Shown here: piece after piece, positions 41,849-49,736 of the stretch
How the letters are laid out: the number at the start of each line of letters is the position of its first letter
Position numbering within the stretch: position 1 is the first letter of the stretch
From: Clostridia bacterium
GTDB taxonomy: Bacteria; Bacillota_A; Clostridia; Oscillospirales; CAG-272
Length of the DNA stretch: 49,736 bases
Reading direction: 5' to 3'
Assembly: GCA_017632155.1 (NCBI GenBank)
Contig: JAGBRZ010000241.1
Coordinates: 1-49,736, forward strand
Made by a program: the position numbers and the translations under genes
Notes under the pieces: generated by a model
What the model was told of the DNA's origin: nothing
Databases searched by the model: none
The model's input: only the letters and a program-made list of their open reading frames with translations

Positions 41849-44274
41849 TCTTCCCTTCTCCTTTTAAAGAACGCAGGAAGTGCAAGAAGGATCATGGGAA
41901 CGATTGCAAGCGAAACACTCGCACCGCAGCCCTTCTCTTCGGGGATAGGTTCGGTGGTTGGAGCTTCTGTCGAGGGAGCTTCGGTCACTTCGGGCTGTGT
42001 TTCGGGAACTTCGGTGACTTCCGCAGTTATTTCCTGTGCGGTGGTTTCCGGTGCCTTACCCTCGGCAAGGTCAAGAGTGAGTGTAAACTGATTTTCCTCA
42101 AGGAAGTAAGCTTTTTTATCGGTCGAATAGGTTTCAACCTGCATGGTCTTGCCGTCTGCGGAGAAATAAAGCATTGTGACAAGCCCGACGCCGCCCTGTG
42201 CCTTATCAACTCCCTGCGGGTCGACGAGCATCTGGGTGACGATATTTCCGTTTGTGCCCTTATCCTGAGCCGCAACAACGTAGTCGCAGGGGTCGTGTCC
42301 CGAAAGGACGAGGACGATATTTTCGTGCTTTTTGATCAGCTTATCCCACATATGGTCGCCGTTGTTGTACTGCGAGCCCTTGTTGGAGGGTGGAACAACG
42401 TCGCCCGAATCAAGGGTGGTTCCATCGCGGAAGAGGTATGCGTGGGTGGTGATGATGACGTTATGCTCGGGGTGAGCCGCTATGATCTCGCTTGCCCAAT
42501 TCAGCACAGCATCTTTTGCTCCGTAATCGAGCGTGAAGATCAGATACTTGATCTCGCCGACTATAAGCTCCTGCCAGCTGTTGAAAATATCGCTTCCGTA
42601 ATAACCGCCGAGCTTATCCTTGTATGCACTGACGGGGAAATACTTCTTCATCTGATTTTCGGTGTCGTGGTTTCCGCGCACGAGCGAATAGGGCACAACG
42701 CCGTTCATTCTTTCGATATTCTTCTTTGCAAGATCAAATTCGGCGTTTGTACTGCTGTTTGTGATGTCACCAAGACCGAGAACAAACTTGATCTTCTTCG
42801 CCTCAACGTTGCCGAGAACCCAATCATAAAGCGCGGTGAACTTATCGGGATAACTCTCCGCAAGGATCTGTGTGTCACCAAGAACGGCAAAGGAATAGGC
42901 ATAGTCCTCAAGCGGAGCCTTTTCGGTGAAATAAGATACCTTAAGCTTCGCATCGAAGCCATTTCCGCTCTTGTCGCTGACAATAGCGGGCGCGGTAAGT
43001 CCGTCAAGCTCATAACTGCAGATAAGTCCGTCCTTACCCGCCGTGGTCATATCCGCCTTGACCTCATCGGCTGTTCTTGCATCCGAATAAAGCGCGACTC
43101 CCTTGAGTCTTCCTTTGAAATACAGATCGTTTCCGCTTCGAAGGTCGCCGCCGAGGATATGGAAATCCGAGGTTGTGGGATTCGGTGACGATTTGCTTAT
43201 CGTCTGCGCAAGCTCGCCGTTGACATAACATTTCAAAGTGGACGAATTTTCGCGGACGATGGCAATGTGAGTCCACTCGCCGTTAAATACGTTCACTTTA
43301 TCGAAAACAAAATTATATACGGTTCCCGATTTATCGGTGATGTAAAATCTTGGTGAACCGTTAGAATAGATCTCGAAATTCACGTTTGCGGCATTGTTAC
43401 CGTAGTTACCGATGATAACGCCTCCGCGCTGGCTTGCGATATAATTCTTCGGGAAATAAACAGTGGCTTCAACGGTGTTGATCGGCTGATCGATCTTCTT
43501 TATGAGCTTATACATATCTGCGGTAAATGCCATACCGCCCTTTTCCGTATCCTCCTGTTCGCCGACAAGAAGCTTTCCGTTGTAGTTAAGATCTCTGCCC
43601 TTCGGCGAGATATCCTTAAGGATGCTTGTATCACGCGCAGAAAAATCGTATGCCGCAAGGATATCCGCATCGTCAAGAGTGATCTGCGCCATATCCGCCT
43701 TGATCTCGTCTGCGGTTCTCATATCCGAATAAAGCGCAACCGAGGAAAGCTCCGTGTTTTTGAGCCAACGGCCGTTGCCCGAACGAAGGTCGCCGCCTAT
43801 GCAAAGCACGTCTGTTCTCGTCATATCAACGTCGGGGAGCTTTGCGGAAAGAGTCTGCTTGAGCTCGCCGTTAACGTAGCAATATGCGGTCGTCGAGTCA
43901 AATGTAACTGCAACGTGTGTCCACTCGCCCGTGCGCAGGTCTACCTTATCAAAAGACAAACGCTGATCGGTTCCGCTTCCGCCGTAGCCCATCCACAAGA
44001 AGGGGTTTCCGTTTTTGCGGATCTCAAATCCGTAGCTTGCGTTCTTTCCGTTTGTATAGTTGCCCGCAACAACTCCAAGCTCGGAGGAGGGCGCATTCTT
44101 TGCAACCTTTACCCAAGCTTCGTATGTGTGCGGATGCTTATCAAGTCTTTGGGCTGTGCGGTAAAGCTCGTCAACAGCAAAAGTCACGCCGCTCTTCTCT
44201 GCCGCATTTATGAAAAAAGCAAAGGTGGAAATTATCATCAAAACCGAGATGACTGCACAAATTATTCTTTTCAT
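41845..44274 (-). CDS. Surface protein: two LamG-like domains, metallophosphoesterase, C-terminal anchor
   Basis: This 809-residue protein has a signal peptide (about 1-24), two related concanavalin/LamG-like domains (about 30-225 and 235-440) each with GDLRSGN and ALYSDxRTADE, and a calcineurin-type metallophosphoesterase domain (about 455-720) with GDTQ, GLGDITNS, GNHDTE, THAYL and GHDPCD. After a Thr/Glu/Pro linker it ends in GCGAS, a hydrophobic helix and KRRREE. The LamG-like units probably bind a glycan; the enzyme would split an extracellular phosphoester. AAAAGGAG precedes the ATG. No good promoter is visible upstream. Confidence 0.87.
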   Translation of the reverse strand: MKRIICAVISVLMIISTFAFFINAAEKSGVTFAVDELYRTAQRLDKHPHTYEAWVKVAKNAPSSELGVVAGNYTNGKNASYGFEIRKNGNPFLWMGYGGSGTDQRLSFDKVDLRTGEWTHVAVTFDSTTAYCYVNGELKQTLSAKLPDVDMTRTDVLCIGGDLRSGNGRWLKNTELSSVALYSDMRTADEIKADMAQITLDDADILAAYDFSARDTSILKDISPKGRDLNYNGKLLVGEQEDTEKGGMAFTADMYKLIKKIDQPINTVEATVYFPKNYIASQRGGVIIGNYGNNAANVNFEIYSNGSPRFYITDKSGTVYNFVFDKVNVFNGEWTHIAIVRENSSTLKCYVNGELAQTISKSSPNPTTSDFHILGGDLRSGNDLYFKGRLKGVALYSDARTADEVKADMTTAGKDGLICSYELDGLTAPAIVSDKSGNGFDAKLKVSYFTEKAPLEDYAYSFAVLGDTQILAESYPDKFTALYDWVLGNVEAKKIKFVLGLGDITNSSTNAEFDLAKKNIERMNGVVPYSLVRGNHDTENQMKKYFPVSAYKDKLGGYYGSDIFNSWQELIVGEIKYLIFTLDYGAKDAVLNWASEIIAAHPEHNVIITTHAYLFRDGTTLDSGDVVPPSNKGSQYNNGDHMWDKLIKKHENIVLVLSGHDPCDYVVAAQDKGTNGNIVTQMLVDPQGVDKAQGGVGLVTMLYFSADGKTMQVETYSTDKKAYFLEENQFTLTLDLAEGKAPETTAQEITAEVTEVPETQPEVTEAPSTEAPTTEPIPEEKGCGASVSLAIVPMILLALPAFFKRRREE

Positions 44275-44300
44275 AGATAATACTCCTTTTTTTAAAAAAT

Positions 44301-44329
44301 CTTGTTGTAAATCGCAGTTTTACAAGTGG
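44301..44329 (+). repeat. Fragment of repeat family I (terminal hairpin only)
   Basis: The stretch matches the terminal hairpin of copy C (GTAAA..CGCAGTTTTACAAGTGG) with one change in the left arm and no upstream parts. It lies between the AbrB terminator and the surface-protein gene. Confidence 0.65.
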
Positions 44330-44336
44330 TTATAAA

Positions 44337-44367
44337 AAAGGCAAAAGTACCCCATACTTTTGCCTTT
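44337..44367 (-). terminator. Terminator after AbrB gene
   Basis: A 13-pair stem (AAAGGCAAAAGTA with its complement, loop of 5) is followed on the minus strand by a T run. Confidence 0.85.
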
Positions 44368-44373
44368 GGGTTA

Positions 44374-44619
44374 TTAAAGTTTATTCTTGATCTCTTCGAG
44401 GCAGTTCTGACAGATTCTCTTACCGTTGAAGAAAACGATATTATCCGCATCTCCGCAGAAAATGCAGGCGGGCGAATATTTCTGAAGAACGATTCTCTCG
44501 TTGTCGATAAAAATTTCAACAGGGTCTTTGACGTTGATGTCAAGTGAGCGGCGGATCTCGATGGGAAGAACGATTCTGCCAAGCTCGTCAATACGGCGTA
44601 CTACTCCGGTAGATTTCAT
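44374..44619 (-). CDS. AbrB/SpoVT-type transition-state regulator with zinc knuckle
   Basis: This 81-residue protein has the swapped-hairpin AbrB DNA-binding domain (MKSTGVVRRIDELGRIVLPIEIRRSLDI) and a C-terminal Cys pair motif (CIFCG ... CQNC) that should hold zinc, as in several clostridial AbrB-like proteins. Bacillus AbrB represses post-exponential functions. AGGAGG lies ten bases before the ATG at 44619. The promoter carries a TTGTGGT/ACCACAA inverted repeat over its -10 (see findings), which fits autoregulation. Confidence 0.92.
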   Translation of the reverse strand: MKSTGVVRRIDELGRIVLPIEIRRSLDINVKDPVEIFIDNERIVLQKYSPACIFCGDADNIVFFNGKRICQNCLEEIKNKL

Positions 44620-44655
44620 TTTAAAAATCCTCCTATATATTGTGGTTATGGCATA

Positions 44656-44684
44656 ATTATACCACAACTTTCGACTCTTGTCAA
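44656..44684 (-). promoter_or_regulatory. Promoter of the AbrB gene with inverted repeat
   Basis: On the minus strand: TTGACA, 17 bases, TGGTATAAT. TTGTGGT/ACCACAA (44640-44646 and 44662-44668) flanks the -10. Confidence 0.85.
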
Positions 44685-44778
44685 CATATTTTGATGATAT
44701 TTCTAAAAATTTACAGTAATTTTTTTACATTTCGCCTTTTAAATGCATATTATAAAAGCTGTTGCGGAAATAATATGG

Positions 44779-44807
44779 TTGACAAATGAAGCAAAATATA
44801 GTATAAT
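44779..44807 (+). promoter_or_regulatory. Sigma-A promoter of RNase J gene
   Basis: TTGACA, 17 bases, TATAAT. The untranslated leader is about 120 bases. Confidence 0.87.
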
Positions 44808-44822
44808 ATACTTTAGCTGTTG

Positions 44823-44914
44823 ACCGCCCCAAGGAAATAAGGCGGTATATATAAATAAAAAATGAAGAAAACCCGCCGCCTCGCCGCTTTTGCAGTGAGG
44901 TTTTGATGGGTTTT
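44823..44914 (+). other. Structured untranslated leader of RNase J gene
   Basis: Two foldable parts are seen: ACCGCC/GGCGGT (44823-44828 with 44841-44846) and AAAACCC/GGGTTTT (44868-44874 with 44908-44914), the latter enclosing CCTC/GAGG. A 14-codon ORF from 44862 (MKKTRRLAAF...) has only a weak site (AAGGCGG, 15 bases away). The leader may be a target for RNase J itself, as autoregulation is known for related enzymes. Confidence 0.5.
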
Positions 44915-44931
44915 GCCAAAAAGGAGTATAT

Positions 44932-46806
44932 ATGGCTAAAAAGAAGAACAATCAGAACGCGGGCGCACCCGAAAACACAGCGCCCGAAACAAAGAAAAAG
45001 CAGGCAAAGAAGCCCGCTCCCAAAGGGGAAAAGAAATCCGCTCCCAAAAATGATAAAAAGACAGCGGAAAAGCCGAAGAGCGAGAGAAAAACTCATGTTC
45101 GAAAGCCCAAAAGCCAGAAAAATTCCGCTCCTCGCAAGAATGAAAAGAGCGTAAAGGTCATTCCCCTCGGCGGTCTTGGCGAGATCGGTAAAAATATGAC
45201 TCTGCTCGAATTCGAGGATGACATCATCATCGTCGACTGCGGAATCGGCTTCCCCGAGGAAGATATGTCCGGCGTTGACCTTGTTATCCCCAATTTCGCA
45301 TACCTCGAGGAAAACCGCCCGAAGATCCGCGGCGTGCTTCTCACCCACGGCCACGAGGACCACATCGGCGGAATTCCCTATCTGCTCCGCCATTTCAACA
45401 TCCCGATCTACGGCACCGCGCTGACGATCGGAATCATAAAGGGTAAGCTGAAGGAGCACCGTATGCCCTTCACGCCCCAGCTCAATGTGGTTTCGGCGGG
45501 CGACACCGTCAAGCTCGGCGTTTTCGCGGCTGAATTCATCCACGTTAACCACTCGATCGCGGACGCCTGTGCTCTTGCGATCAACACCCCCTGCGGATAC
45601 ATCATCCACACGGGCGACTTCAAGATCGACGTTTCCCCCATCGAAGGCGAGATGATCGACCTTGCGCGCTTCGGAGAGCTTGGCAAAAAGGGTGTCACCC
45701 TTTTGATGTGCGAATCGACGAACTCCGAGCGCGGCGGATTTACACCCTCCGAAAAGAGCGTTGGCAGTACGCTTGAGGATATTTTCACCGCCAACGAAGG
45801 AAAGAGGATCATTATTTCCACATTCTCCTCGAACGTTCACCGCGTTCAGCAGATAATCGACGTTTCTCTCCGCCATGGCAGACGCATTGCCCTTTCGGGA
45901 AGAAGTATGCAGAACGTTGTGTCCGCAGCCATTGAGCTTGGATATATGACCCCGCCTGCCGGTGCCATTATTGATATTGCAGATGCAAAGCAATACGCTC
46001 CCGGTGACATCACCGTTATCTCGACGGGCAGCCAGGGTGAGCCTATGTCCGCGCTTTACCGTATGGCTTTCGGCGACCACCGCGACATCACCCTTGGCGC
46101 GAACGACGTTGTCATCTTCTCATCGAGCGCGATTCCCGGCAACGAAAAGCTGATCGGACGCATCATAAACGAGCTCTGTCACAACGGCATCAAGGTCATT
46201 GAAGGCTCGGTACAGCTCGGTCTGCACGCCTCGGGACACGCTTCGTCAGAGGAGATCAAGCTTCTTTATCAGCTTATCAAGCCGAAATTCTATATGCCCA
46301 TCCACGGCGAATTCCGCCACCTTGCGGCAAACAAAAATATCGCAACCTTCCTCGGCACACCGCCCGAGAACGTCTTTGTCGGCGATCTTGGTCAGGTACT
46401 CTCGGTCAGCCGCCACCGCGCGGCATTCACCGAAACCGTCAGCGCGGGCAGAACGCTTGTTGACGGCTACGGCGTCGGCGACGTCGGCGGTGCCGTGCTT
46501 CGCGACAGACTCCACCTTGCGGAGGACGGAATCCTCATCGTCTTTGCCTCGGTCGACCTGACGACAAAATACGTCATCAATCCTCCCGAGATAATCACAA
46601 AGGGCTTCGTCTACGTCCCCGACTCCGAGGATCTTCTCTACGAGGCAAAAATGCGCGCGGCAGAGATCATTTCCGATATGCTCGACCGCTCGAAGAAGCC
46701 CAATCTTGAGGCGATCAAAGAGCGCGTCCGCCGCGAGCTTTCAAGGATGCTTGCAAGCGAAACGGGCAGAAATCCGATGATAGTACCCTTCATCACCGAT
46801 CTTTGA
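44932..46806 (+). CDS. rnj: Ribonuclease J with long lysine-rich N-terminal extension
   Basis: This 624-residue protein is a beta-CASP metallo-beta-lactamase: LTHGHEDHIGG (His139, His141, Asp143, His144), HTGDFKID, GSQGEPMSAL and the C-terminal HASGHASSEEIK with IHGEFRH. RNase J is the 5'-3' exonuclease and endonuclease of mRNA decay and rRNA maturation. Residues 1-73 form a lysine/alanine/proline-rich tail absent from the Bacillus enzyme (about 555 residues); such tails occur in some Clostridia and could bind RNA. AAAGGAG precedes the ATG. Confidence 0.95.
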   Translation: MAKKKNNQNAGAPENTAPETKKKQAKKPAPKGEKKSAPKNDKKTAEKPKSERKTHVRKPKSQKNSAPRKNEKSVKVIPLGGLGEIGKNMTLLEFEDDIIIVDCGIGFPEEDMSGVDLVIPNFAYLEENRPKIRGVLLTHGHEDHIGGIPYLLRHFNIPIYGTALTIGIIKGKLKEHRMPFTPQLNVVSAGDTVKLGVFAAEFIHVNHSIADACALAINTPCGYIIHTGDFKIDVSPIEGEMIDLARFGELGKKGVTLLMCESTNSERGGFTPSEKSVGSTLEDIFTANEGKRIIISTFSSNVHRVQQIIDVSLRHGRRIALSGRSMQNVVSAAIELGYMTPPAGAIIDIADAKQYAPGDITVISTGSQGEPMSALYRMAFGDHRDITLGANDVVIFSSSAIPGNEKLIGRIINELCHNGIKVIEGSVQLGLHASGHASSEEIKLLYQLIKPKFYMPIHGEFRHLAANKNIATFLGTPPENVFVGDLGQVLSVSRHRAAFTETVSAGRTLVDGYGVGDVGGAVLRDRLHLAEDGILIVFASVDLTTKYVINPPEIITKGFVYVPDSEDLLYEAKMRAAEIISDMLDRSKKPNLEAIKERVRRELSRMLASETGRNPMIVPFITDL

Positions 46807-46861
46807 TAGAAAATTTTACTGAAATTTACGGTTTATTAATATATAGGGTTCTAAAAAATAG

Positions 46862-46867
46862 TATAAT
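46862..46867 (+). promoter_or_regulatory. -10 of the foldase gene
   Basis: TATAAT stands about 120 bases upstream of the foldase start; the -35 region is poor (ATATAT). The leader after it folds as CCGCC/GGCGG (46913-46924) and GCGCGCTGAC/GTCAGACGCGC (46935-46970). Confidence 0.5.
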
Positions 46868-46985
46868 ATAGCTTGGTCTATTTCTCGACACAAGAGAATT
46901 AAAAAATCAAATCCGCCAAGGCGGAAAAACAATTTGCGCGCTGACCGTCCTATGTCAAGTCAGACGCGCCGGAAAGGTTAATAAC

Positions 46986-48698
46986 ATGGGAAAAGGAAAC
47001 AGAAGCAGACAGGACAGAGCTTTTGAAACTGTTCAGAACACAGTTGAAGCTACTCCTAAGAACACCAAAATCATCACAACAATCACAACTATCGCGGTAT
47101 CGATCCTCCTTGTAGGATGCATCCTTCTTTCGGTAATTGTAAACACCGGTATCGTACTTCGTACACAGACCGCTGCAAAGACCGATAACTACAGCGTAAA
47201 CGGTACCATAATGTCCTACCTCATCTACTCTCAGGCACAGCAGATGGTTGCTCTCTATCAGCAGTACGGCATCCAGTACACAATTGCTGACGTTCTCAGT
47301 CAGTCTTTTGACACGATGGCAGACAACACCCTCGAGCAGGTAAAGCAGATGCTCGTTCTTTGCGAATACGCAAAGGCTAACGGAATCGAGCTTTCGGCTG
47401 AGGACAACGAGGCGATCGACGCTTACATGGCTTCCATCGACGAGGCTGCAGCATCCAACTTCTACAGCACCGCTTCCTACATCAAGCTTATGTACGGCAA
47501 TGGCGTAAATGCAAGCGATATCCGCAAGTCCCTCGAGCTCAACTACCTCTCCAACGCCGCATACGAGGCTCTCGAGGCTAAGCTTGAGGCAGAGATCACC
47601 GAGGACGCTATCAACAAGTACGTTGAGGAAAACGTTAACCTCTTCCAGATGGTTGACTACCTTACCTACACCTACACCGCAGAGCTCTCTCCCGTAGGCG
47701 CAGAGGCTACCGATGCAGAAAAGGCTGCTTACGAAGCAGACAAGGCTGCTATGGCTGCTCTCGCAGAAAAGCTCGCTGCAGTTAAGAGCGCTGACGAGTT
47801 CAAGGCAACCGCTGCAGATCACATCGTAAACACCACTTGCTCCGAGCAGTTCGACGAGCTTTACGCAAAGGAAGCTCTTGCAGAGGCACTTGCAGCTGAG
47901 GCTGTTGCCGCTGACAAGGCAAACGTTCTCGCTCTCGTACTCAAGTCCCTCACCGCTGAGGACGAAGTAAAGTATGAGAAGGCTGATGACTCCGCATACC
48001 AGAACGCACTCGCTGAGATCTTCGATACTCTTTGCGATGATGCAGCAGAGGCTTACGATGCTATCGTAGAGGCTGATTACCTCCACTATGATCCCACAAC
48101 CGAGGCTGATAAGATCACTGAGCTTGACAAGTGGCTCTTCGACGAGGCTAAGGCAGGCTCCACCAAGACCATCACCTCCGAGGGCGATAAGAAGTCTTCC
48201 TATGCAGTTTACTTCCTTGAAAAGGAAGCTCACCTTGACGAGTCCGAGACCAAGGACGTTGCTCACATTCTTGTAAGCTTCGATGACTACAAGACCGGCA
48301 CCACCATCACCGACGAGGAAAAGGCTAAGGCTAAAGCTGAGGCTGACAAGATCCTTGCAGATTACCTTGCAGGCGAAAAGACTCAGGCAGCTTTCGAGAA
48401 GCTCGGTGAGGAAAAGACCGCTGACTCCAACGTTGTTTACGAGGGCGTAGCTAAGGGCCAGATGGTTGAAGAATTCGAGAACTGGATCTTCGATGAGGCT
48501 CGCACCGTTGGTGAGACCGGCATCGTTGAGACCACCTACGGTTACCACGTAATGTTCTTCATCGGCGACGGCAAGCTCGCTTGGGAGAACACCGCTCACT
48601 CCGGCGTTCTTAACGACCTCTTCACCAAGTGGGTTGAGACCAACGCAGAGACCTACAACTACACCGCTAAGGAATCCGTAGTTAACTCCATTAAGTAA
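46986..48698 (+). CDS. Membrane-anchored parvulin-type foldase (SurA/PrsA-like)
   Basis: This 570-residue protein has a basic cytoplasmic N-terminus, one helix (about 28-54) and a large extracellular part. The first half (about 70-400) is alanine- and glutamate-rich and helical, as in SurA N domains, and the PPIC-type rotamase domain (about 420-510) shows VAHILVSF and YGYHVMFFIGD. It should help exported proteins fold at the membrane surface. It has no lipobox (PrsA is a lipoprotein). Its codons favour GCT, GCA and AAG over the GCG and GCC of its neighbours, a sign of high expression. A strong terminator follows. Confidence 0.88.
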   Translation: MGKGNRSRQDRAFETVQNTVEATPKNTKIITTITTIAVSILLVGCILLSVIVNTGIVLRTQTAAKTDNYSVNGTIMSYLIYSQAQQMVALYQQYGIQYTIADVLSQSFDTMADNTLEQVKQMLVLCEYAKANGIELSAEDNEAIDAYMASIDEAAASNFYSTASYIKLMYGNGVNASDIRKSLELNYLSNAAYEALEAKLEAEITEDAINKYVEENVNLFQMVDYLTYTYTAELSPVGAEATDAEKAAYEADKAAMAALAEKLAAVKSADEFKATAADHIVNTTCSEQFDELYAKEALAEALAAEAVAADKANVLALVLKSLTAEDEVKYEKADDSAYQNALAEIFDTLCDDAAEAYDAIVEADYLHYDPTTEADKITELDKWLFDEAKAGSTKTITSEGDKKSSYAVYFLEKEAHLDESETKDVAHILVSFDDYKTGTTITDEEKAKAKAEADKILADYLAGEKTQAAFEKLGEEKTADSNVVYEGVAKGQMVEEFENWIFDEARTVGETGIVETTYGYHVMFFIGDGKLAWENTAHSGVLNDLFTKWVETNAETYNYTAKESVVNSIK

Positions 48699-48709
48699 TA
48701 TTACTTATC

Positions 48710-48742
48710 ATATCCGCACTGCACGCGGTGCAGTGCGGATAT
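48710..48742 (+). terminator. Intrinsic terminator after foldase
   Basis: A perfect 15-pair stem (ATATCCGCACTGCAC with its complement, loop GCG) is followed by six T residues. Confidence 0.92.
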
Positions 48743-48814
48743 CTTTTTTGTATATGTCAGCACTAAAAAGTAAAACATATACTGTAAAGAAATATATTGG
48801 AGGAACACATATAA

Positions 48815-49555
48815 ATGATTTTAGAACCCAAATCGACCTCGATCGCTTACCGCTGTCCCTCTTGCGGAAGCGGAATTATGAGCGCTGTCGACGTTTTCAA
48901 GCTGTCGGCGGATAGGGTAAGGCTCAAATGCACCAACCCCGACTGCGCTTCGGTCAAAAAAAGCGAGGACGCCGAAAGATCTGCGCGCGACAATGCCGCG
49001 CTTGACATAACTCTCGCCTCGGACGGCTCGGTGCGCATCAGCGTTCCCTGCATCTTCTGCGGCAAGCCCCACCAGTTCAACGTCAATCCGAGCCTCTTTT
49101 ACGGCAAGGACATTTTCATGCTTCCCTGCCCCTATTCGGGCATCAACATCTGCTTTATGGGCGAGGCAAACCACGTCAAGGCAGAGCTTGCGCGCAACGA
49201 GCTCGAGCTTCTCGATATGCTTGAGGAAAACGGGATCGAAAGCTTCCGCGACCTCGACGCCGACGAAGCCGCTCTCCCCGACCCGCAGATAATGGAGATC
49301 GTCACCTTCGTCATCCACGACCTCGACGCCGAGGGCAAGATCTACTGCAAGTGCCACCCCGAGGGAAGCGAGGACACCGCGCCCACCGATTCCTTCGACC
49401 TCGCCTCTCCCTACGACGGCGACTACGCCGCCGAGCTGACCGCAGACGGAATGCGCGTCTACTGCAAGAAATGCGGCGCGCAGAAGATCATTCCCACGAA
49501 TTCGCTCATTTCTGCGCATGATTTTCTCAATTGCGATAGCATTACTCTTGAGTAA
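48815..49555 (+). CDS. Zinc-ribbon protein of unknown function
   Basis: This 246-residue protein has at least four Cys pairs: C14/C17, C39/C44, C79/C82 and a late CKKC, with CKC between, and a central helical segment (ARNELELLDMLEENG). The pattern suggests several zinc ribbons; it has no DNA-binding or enzyme motif that I can name. Similar proteins appear to be common in Clostridia near RNase J or ribosomal genes, but I cannot verify this. TTGGAGG stands 12 bases before the ATG. It is followed by a terminator. Confidence 0.8.
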   Translation: MILEPKSTSIAYRCPSCGSGIMSAVDVFKLSADRVRLKCTNPDCASVKKSEDAERSARDNAALDITLASDGSVRISVPCIFCGKPHQFNVNPSLFYGKDIFMLPCPYSGINICFMGEANHVKAELARNELELLDMLEENGIESFRDLDADEAALPDPQIMEIVTFVIHDLDAEGKIYCKCHPEGSEDTAPTDSFDLASPYDGDYAAELTADGMRVYCKKCGAQKIIPTNSLISAHDFLNCDSITLE

Positions 49556-49571
49556 CTTGCCAAACAAAGAC

Positions 49572-49599
49572 AAAAATCCGCCAACAATGGCGGATTTTT
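49572..49599 (+). terminator. Intrinsic terminator after zinc-ribbon gene
   Basis: An 11-pair stem (AAAAATCCGCC with GGCGGATTTTT, loop of 6) with a T tract. Confidence 0.9.
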
Positions 49600-49638
49600 T
49601 CATCTCAATTAAAAAAGCTAAAAGCTTTTGAAGATTTT

Positions 49639-49666
49639 AAAGAAACTTTTCTCGAAAAGTTTCTTT
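49639..49666. other. Hairpin at the end of the window
   Basis: AAAGAAACTTTT/AAAAGTTTCTTT with loop CTCG. It is followed by GGAGCAC...GTGCTCC (about 49675-49704). The bases up to 49736 contain no gene I can support; they may be the end of another repeat element. Confidence 0.6.
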
Positions 49667-49736
49667 AACGGAGCACCAGGCAGAGCCACGCAAAATGTGC
49701 TCCAACCCGACTGCGCCCCGCAGGCGGGTGGAATAA

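Noticed and set aside
46950..48599. Open frame of 549 codons antisense to the foldase gene
   Set aside because: It mirrors the foldase exactly, has no ribosome-binding site, and its Leu/Ser/Val-rich sequence is what the reverse of Ala/Glu-rich codons gives.

Overview
The window looks like chromosome of an uncultured, probably gut-associated member of the Clostridia (Bacillota). The pointers are ribonuclease J, an AbrB/SpoVT-type switch regulator, SecG, HU, an RNase P RNA, strong AGGAGG ribosome-binding sites, almost canonical sigma-A promoters (TTGACA, 17 bases, often TGnTATAAT), several Thr/Pro/Glu-rich lipoproteins or surface proteins, and intracellular glycoside hydrolases. No phage, transposase or CRISPR array is seen. 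The exact family cannot be fixed from sequence reading alone.

Layout. 1-1.6 kb: the end of a two-component system (kinase cut by the window edge) and HU. 1.7-4.8 kb: a sugar-phosphate isomerase-like protein, tRNA-Gln, a small membrane protein and an M14-like metallopeptidase. 4.8-7.2 kb: a large lipoprotein joining a CE2-like SGNH esterase to a beta-helix-like half. 7.3-15.5 kb: a long plus-strand catabolic run (GH10-like, URO-D-like, tartrate/D-malate dehydrogenase-like, CocE-like hydrolase, GNAT, small membrane protein, esterase, GH20-like), closed by a terminator. 15.5-18.9 kb: a second run of hydrolases (EEP, alkaline-phosphatase superfamily, histidine phosphatase, SGNH) and a small unknown protein. 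18.9-19.5 kb: a gene-free stretch with two inverted copies of a structured repeat. 19.5-23.5 kb: a GDPD phosphodiesterase, GH16 and two paralogous Ca2+/cation antiporters. 23.7-24.6 kb: rnpB, tRNA-Ser and secG. 24.6-26 kb: a secreted repeat protein. 26.2-32.6 kb: a plus-strand operon of two paralogous lipoproteins, a 2-hydroxyacid dehydrogenase, GNAT, a GH39-like glycosidase and an isomerase. 32.7-36.7 kb: a minus-strand esterase, an eight-helix membrane protein and a U32 protein. 36.9-41.4 kb: an RNHCP zinc protein and a heterodimeric ABC exporter behind an unusual leader. 41.4-44.6 kb: a LamG-LamG-metallophosphoesterase surface protein, its small partner and an AbrB regulator. 44.8-49.6 kb: RNase J, a membrane-anchored parvulin foldase and a zinc-ribbon protein.

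How it fits together. Most accessory genes look like intracellular breakdown of plant or host glycans and their decorations (xylan-like chains, acetyl or acyl esters, amino sugars, phosphoesters). The hydrolases lack signal peptides and no sugar transporter is present, so short imported oligosaccharides are the likely substrates.

The most unusual signals are regulatory and structural. The ABC exporter pair sits behind a 23-codon leader ORF followed by an intrinsic terminator, the layout of ribosome-mediated attenuation as in Bacillus bmrB-bmrCD, and its promoter is enclosed by a 9-bp inverted repeat. Two families of dispersed repeats show compensatory base changes between copies, which argues that folding of the transcript or single-stranded DNA is under selection.
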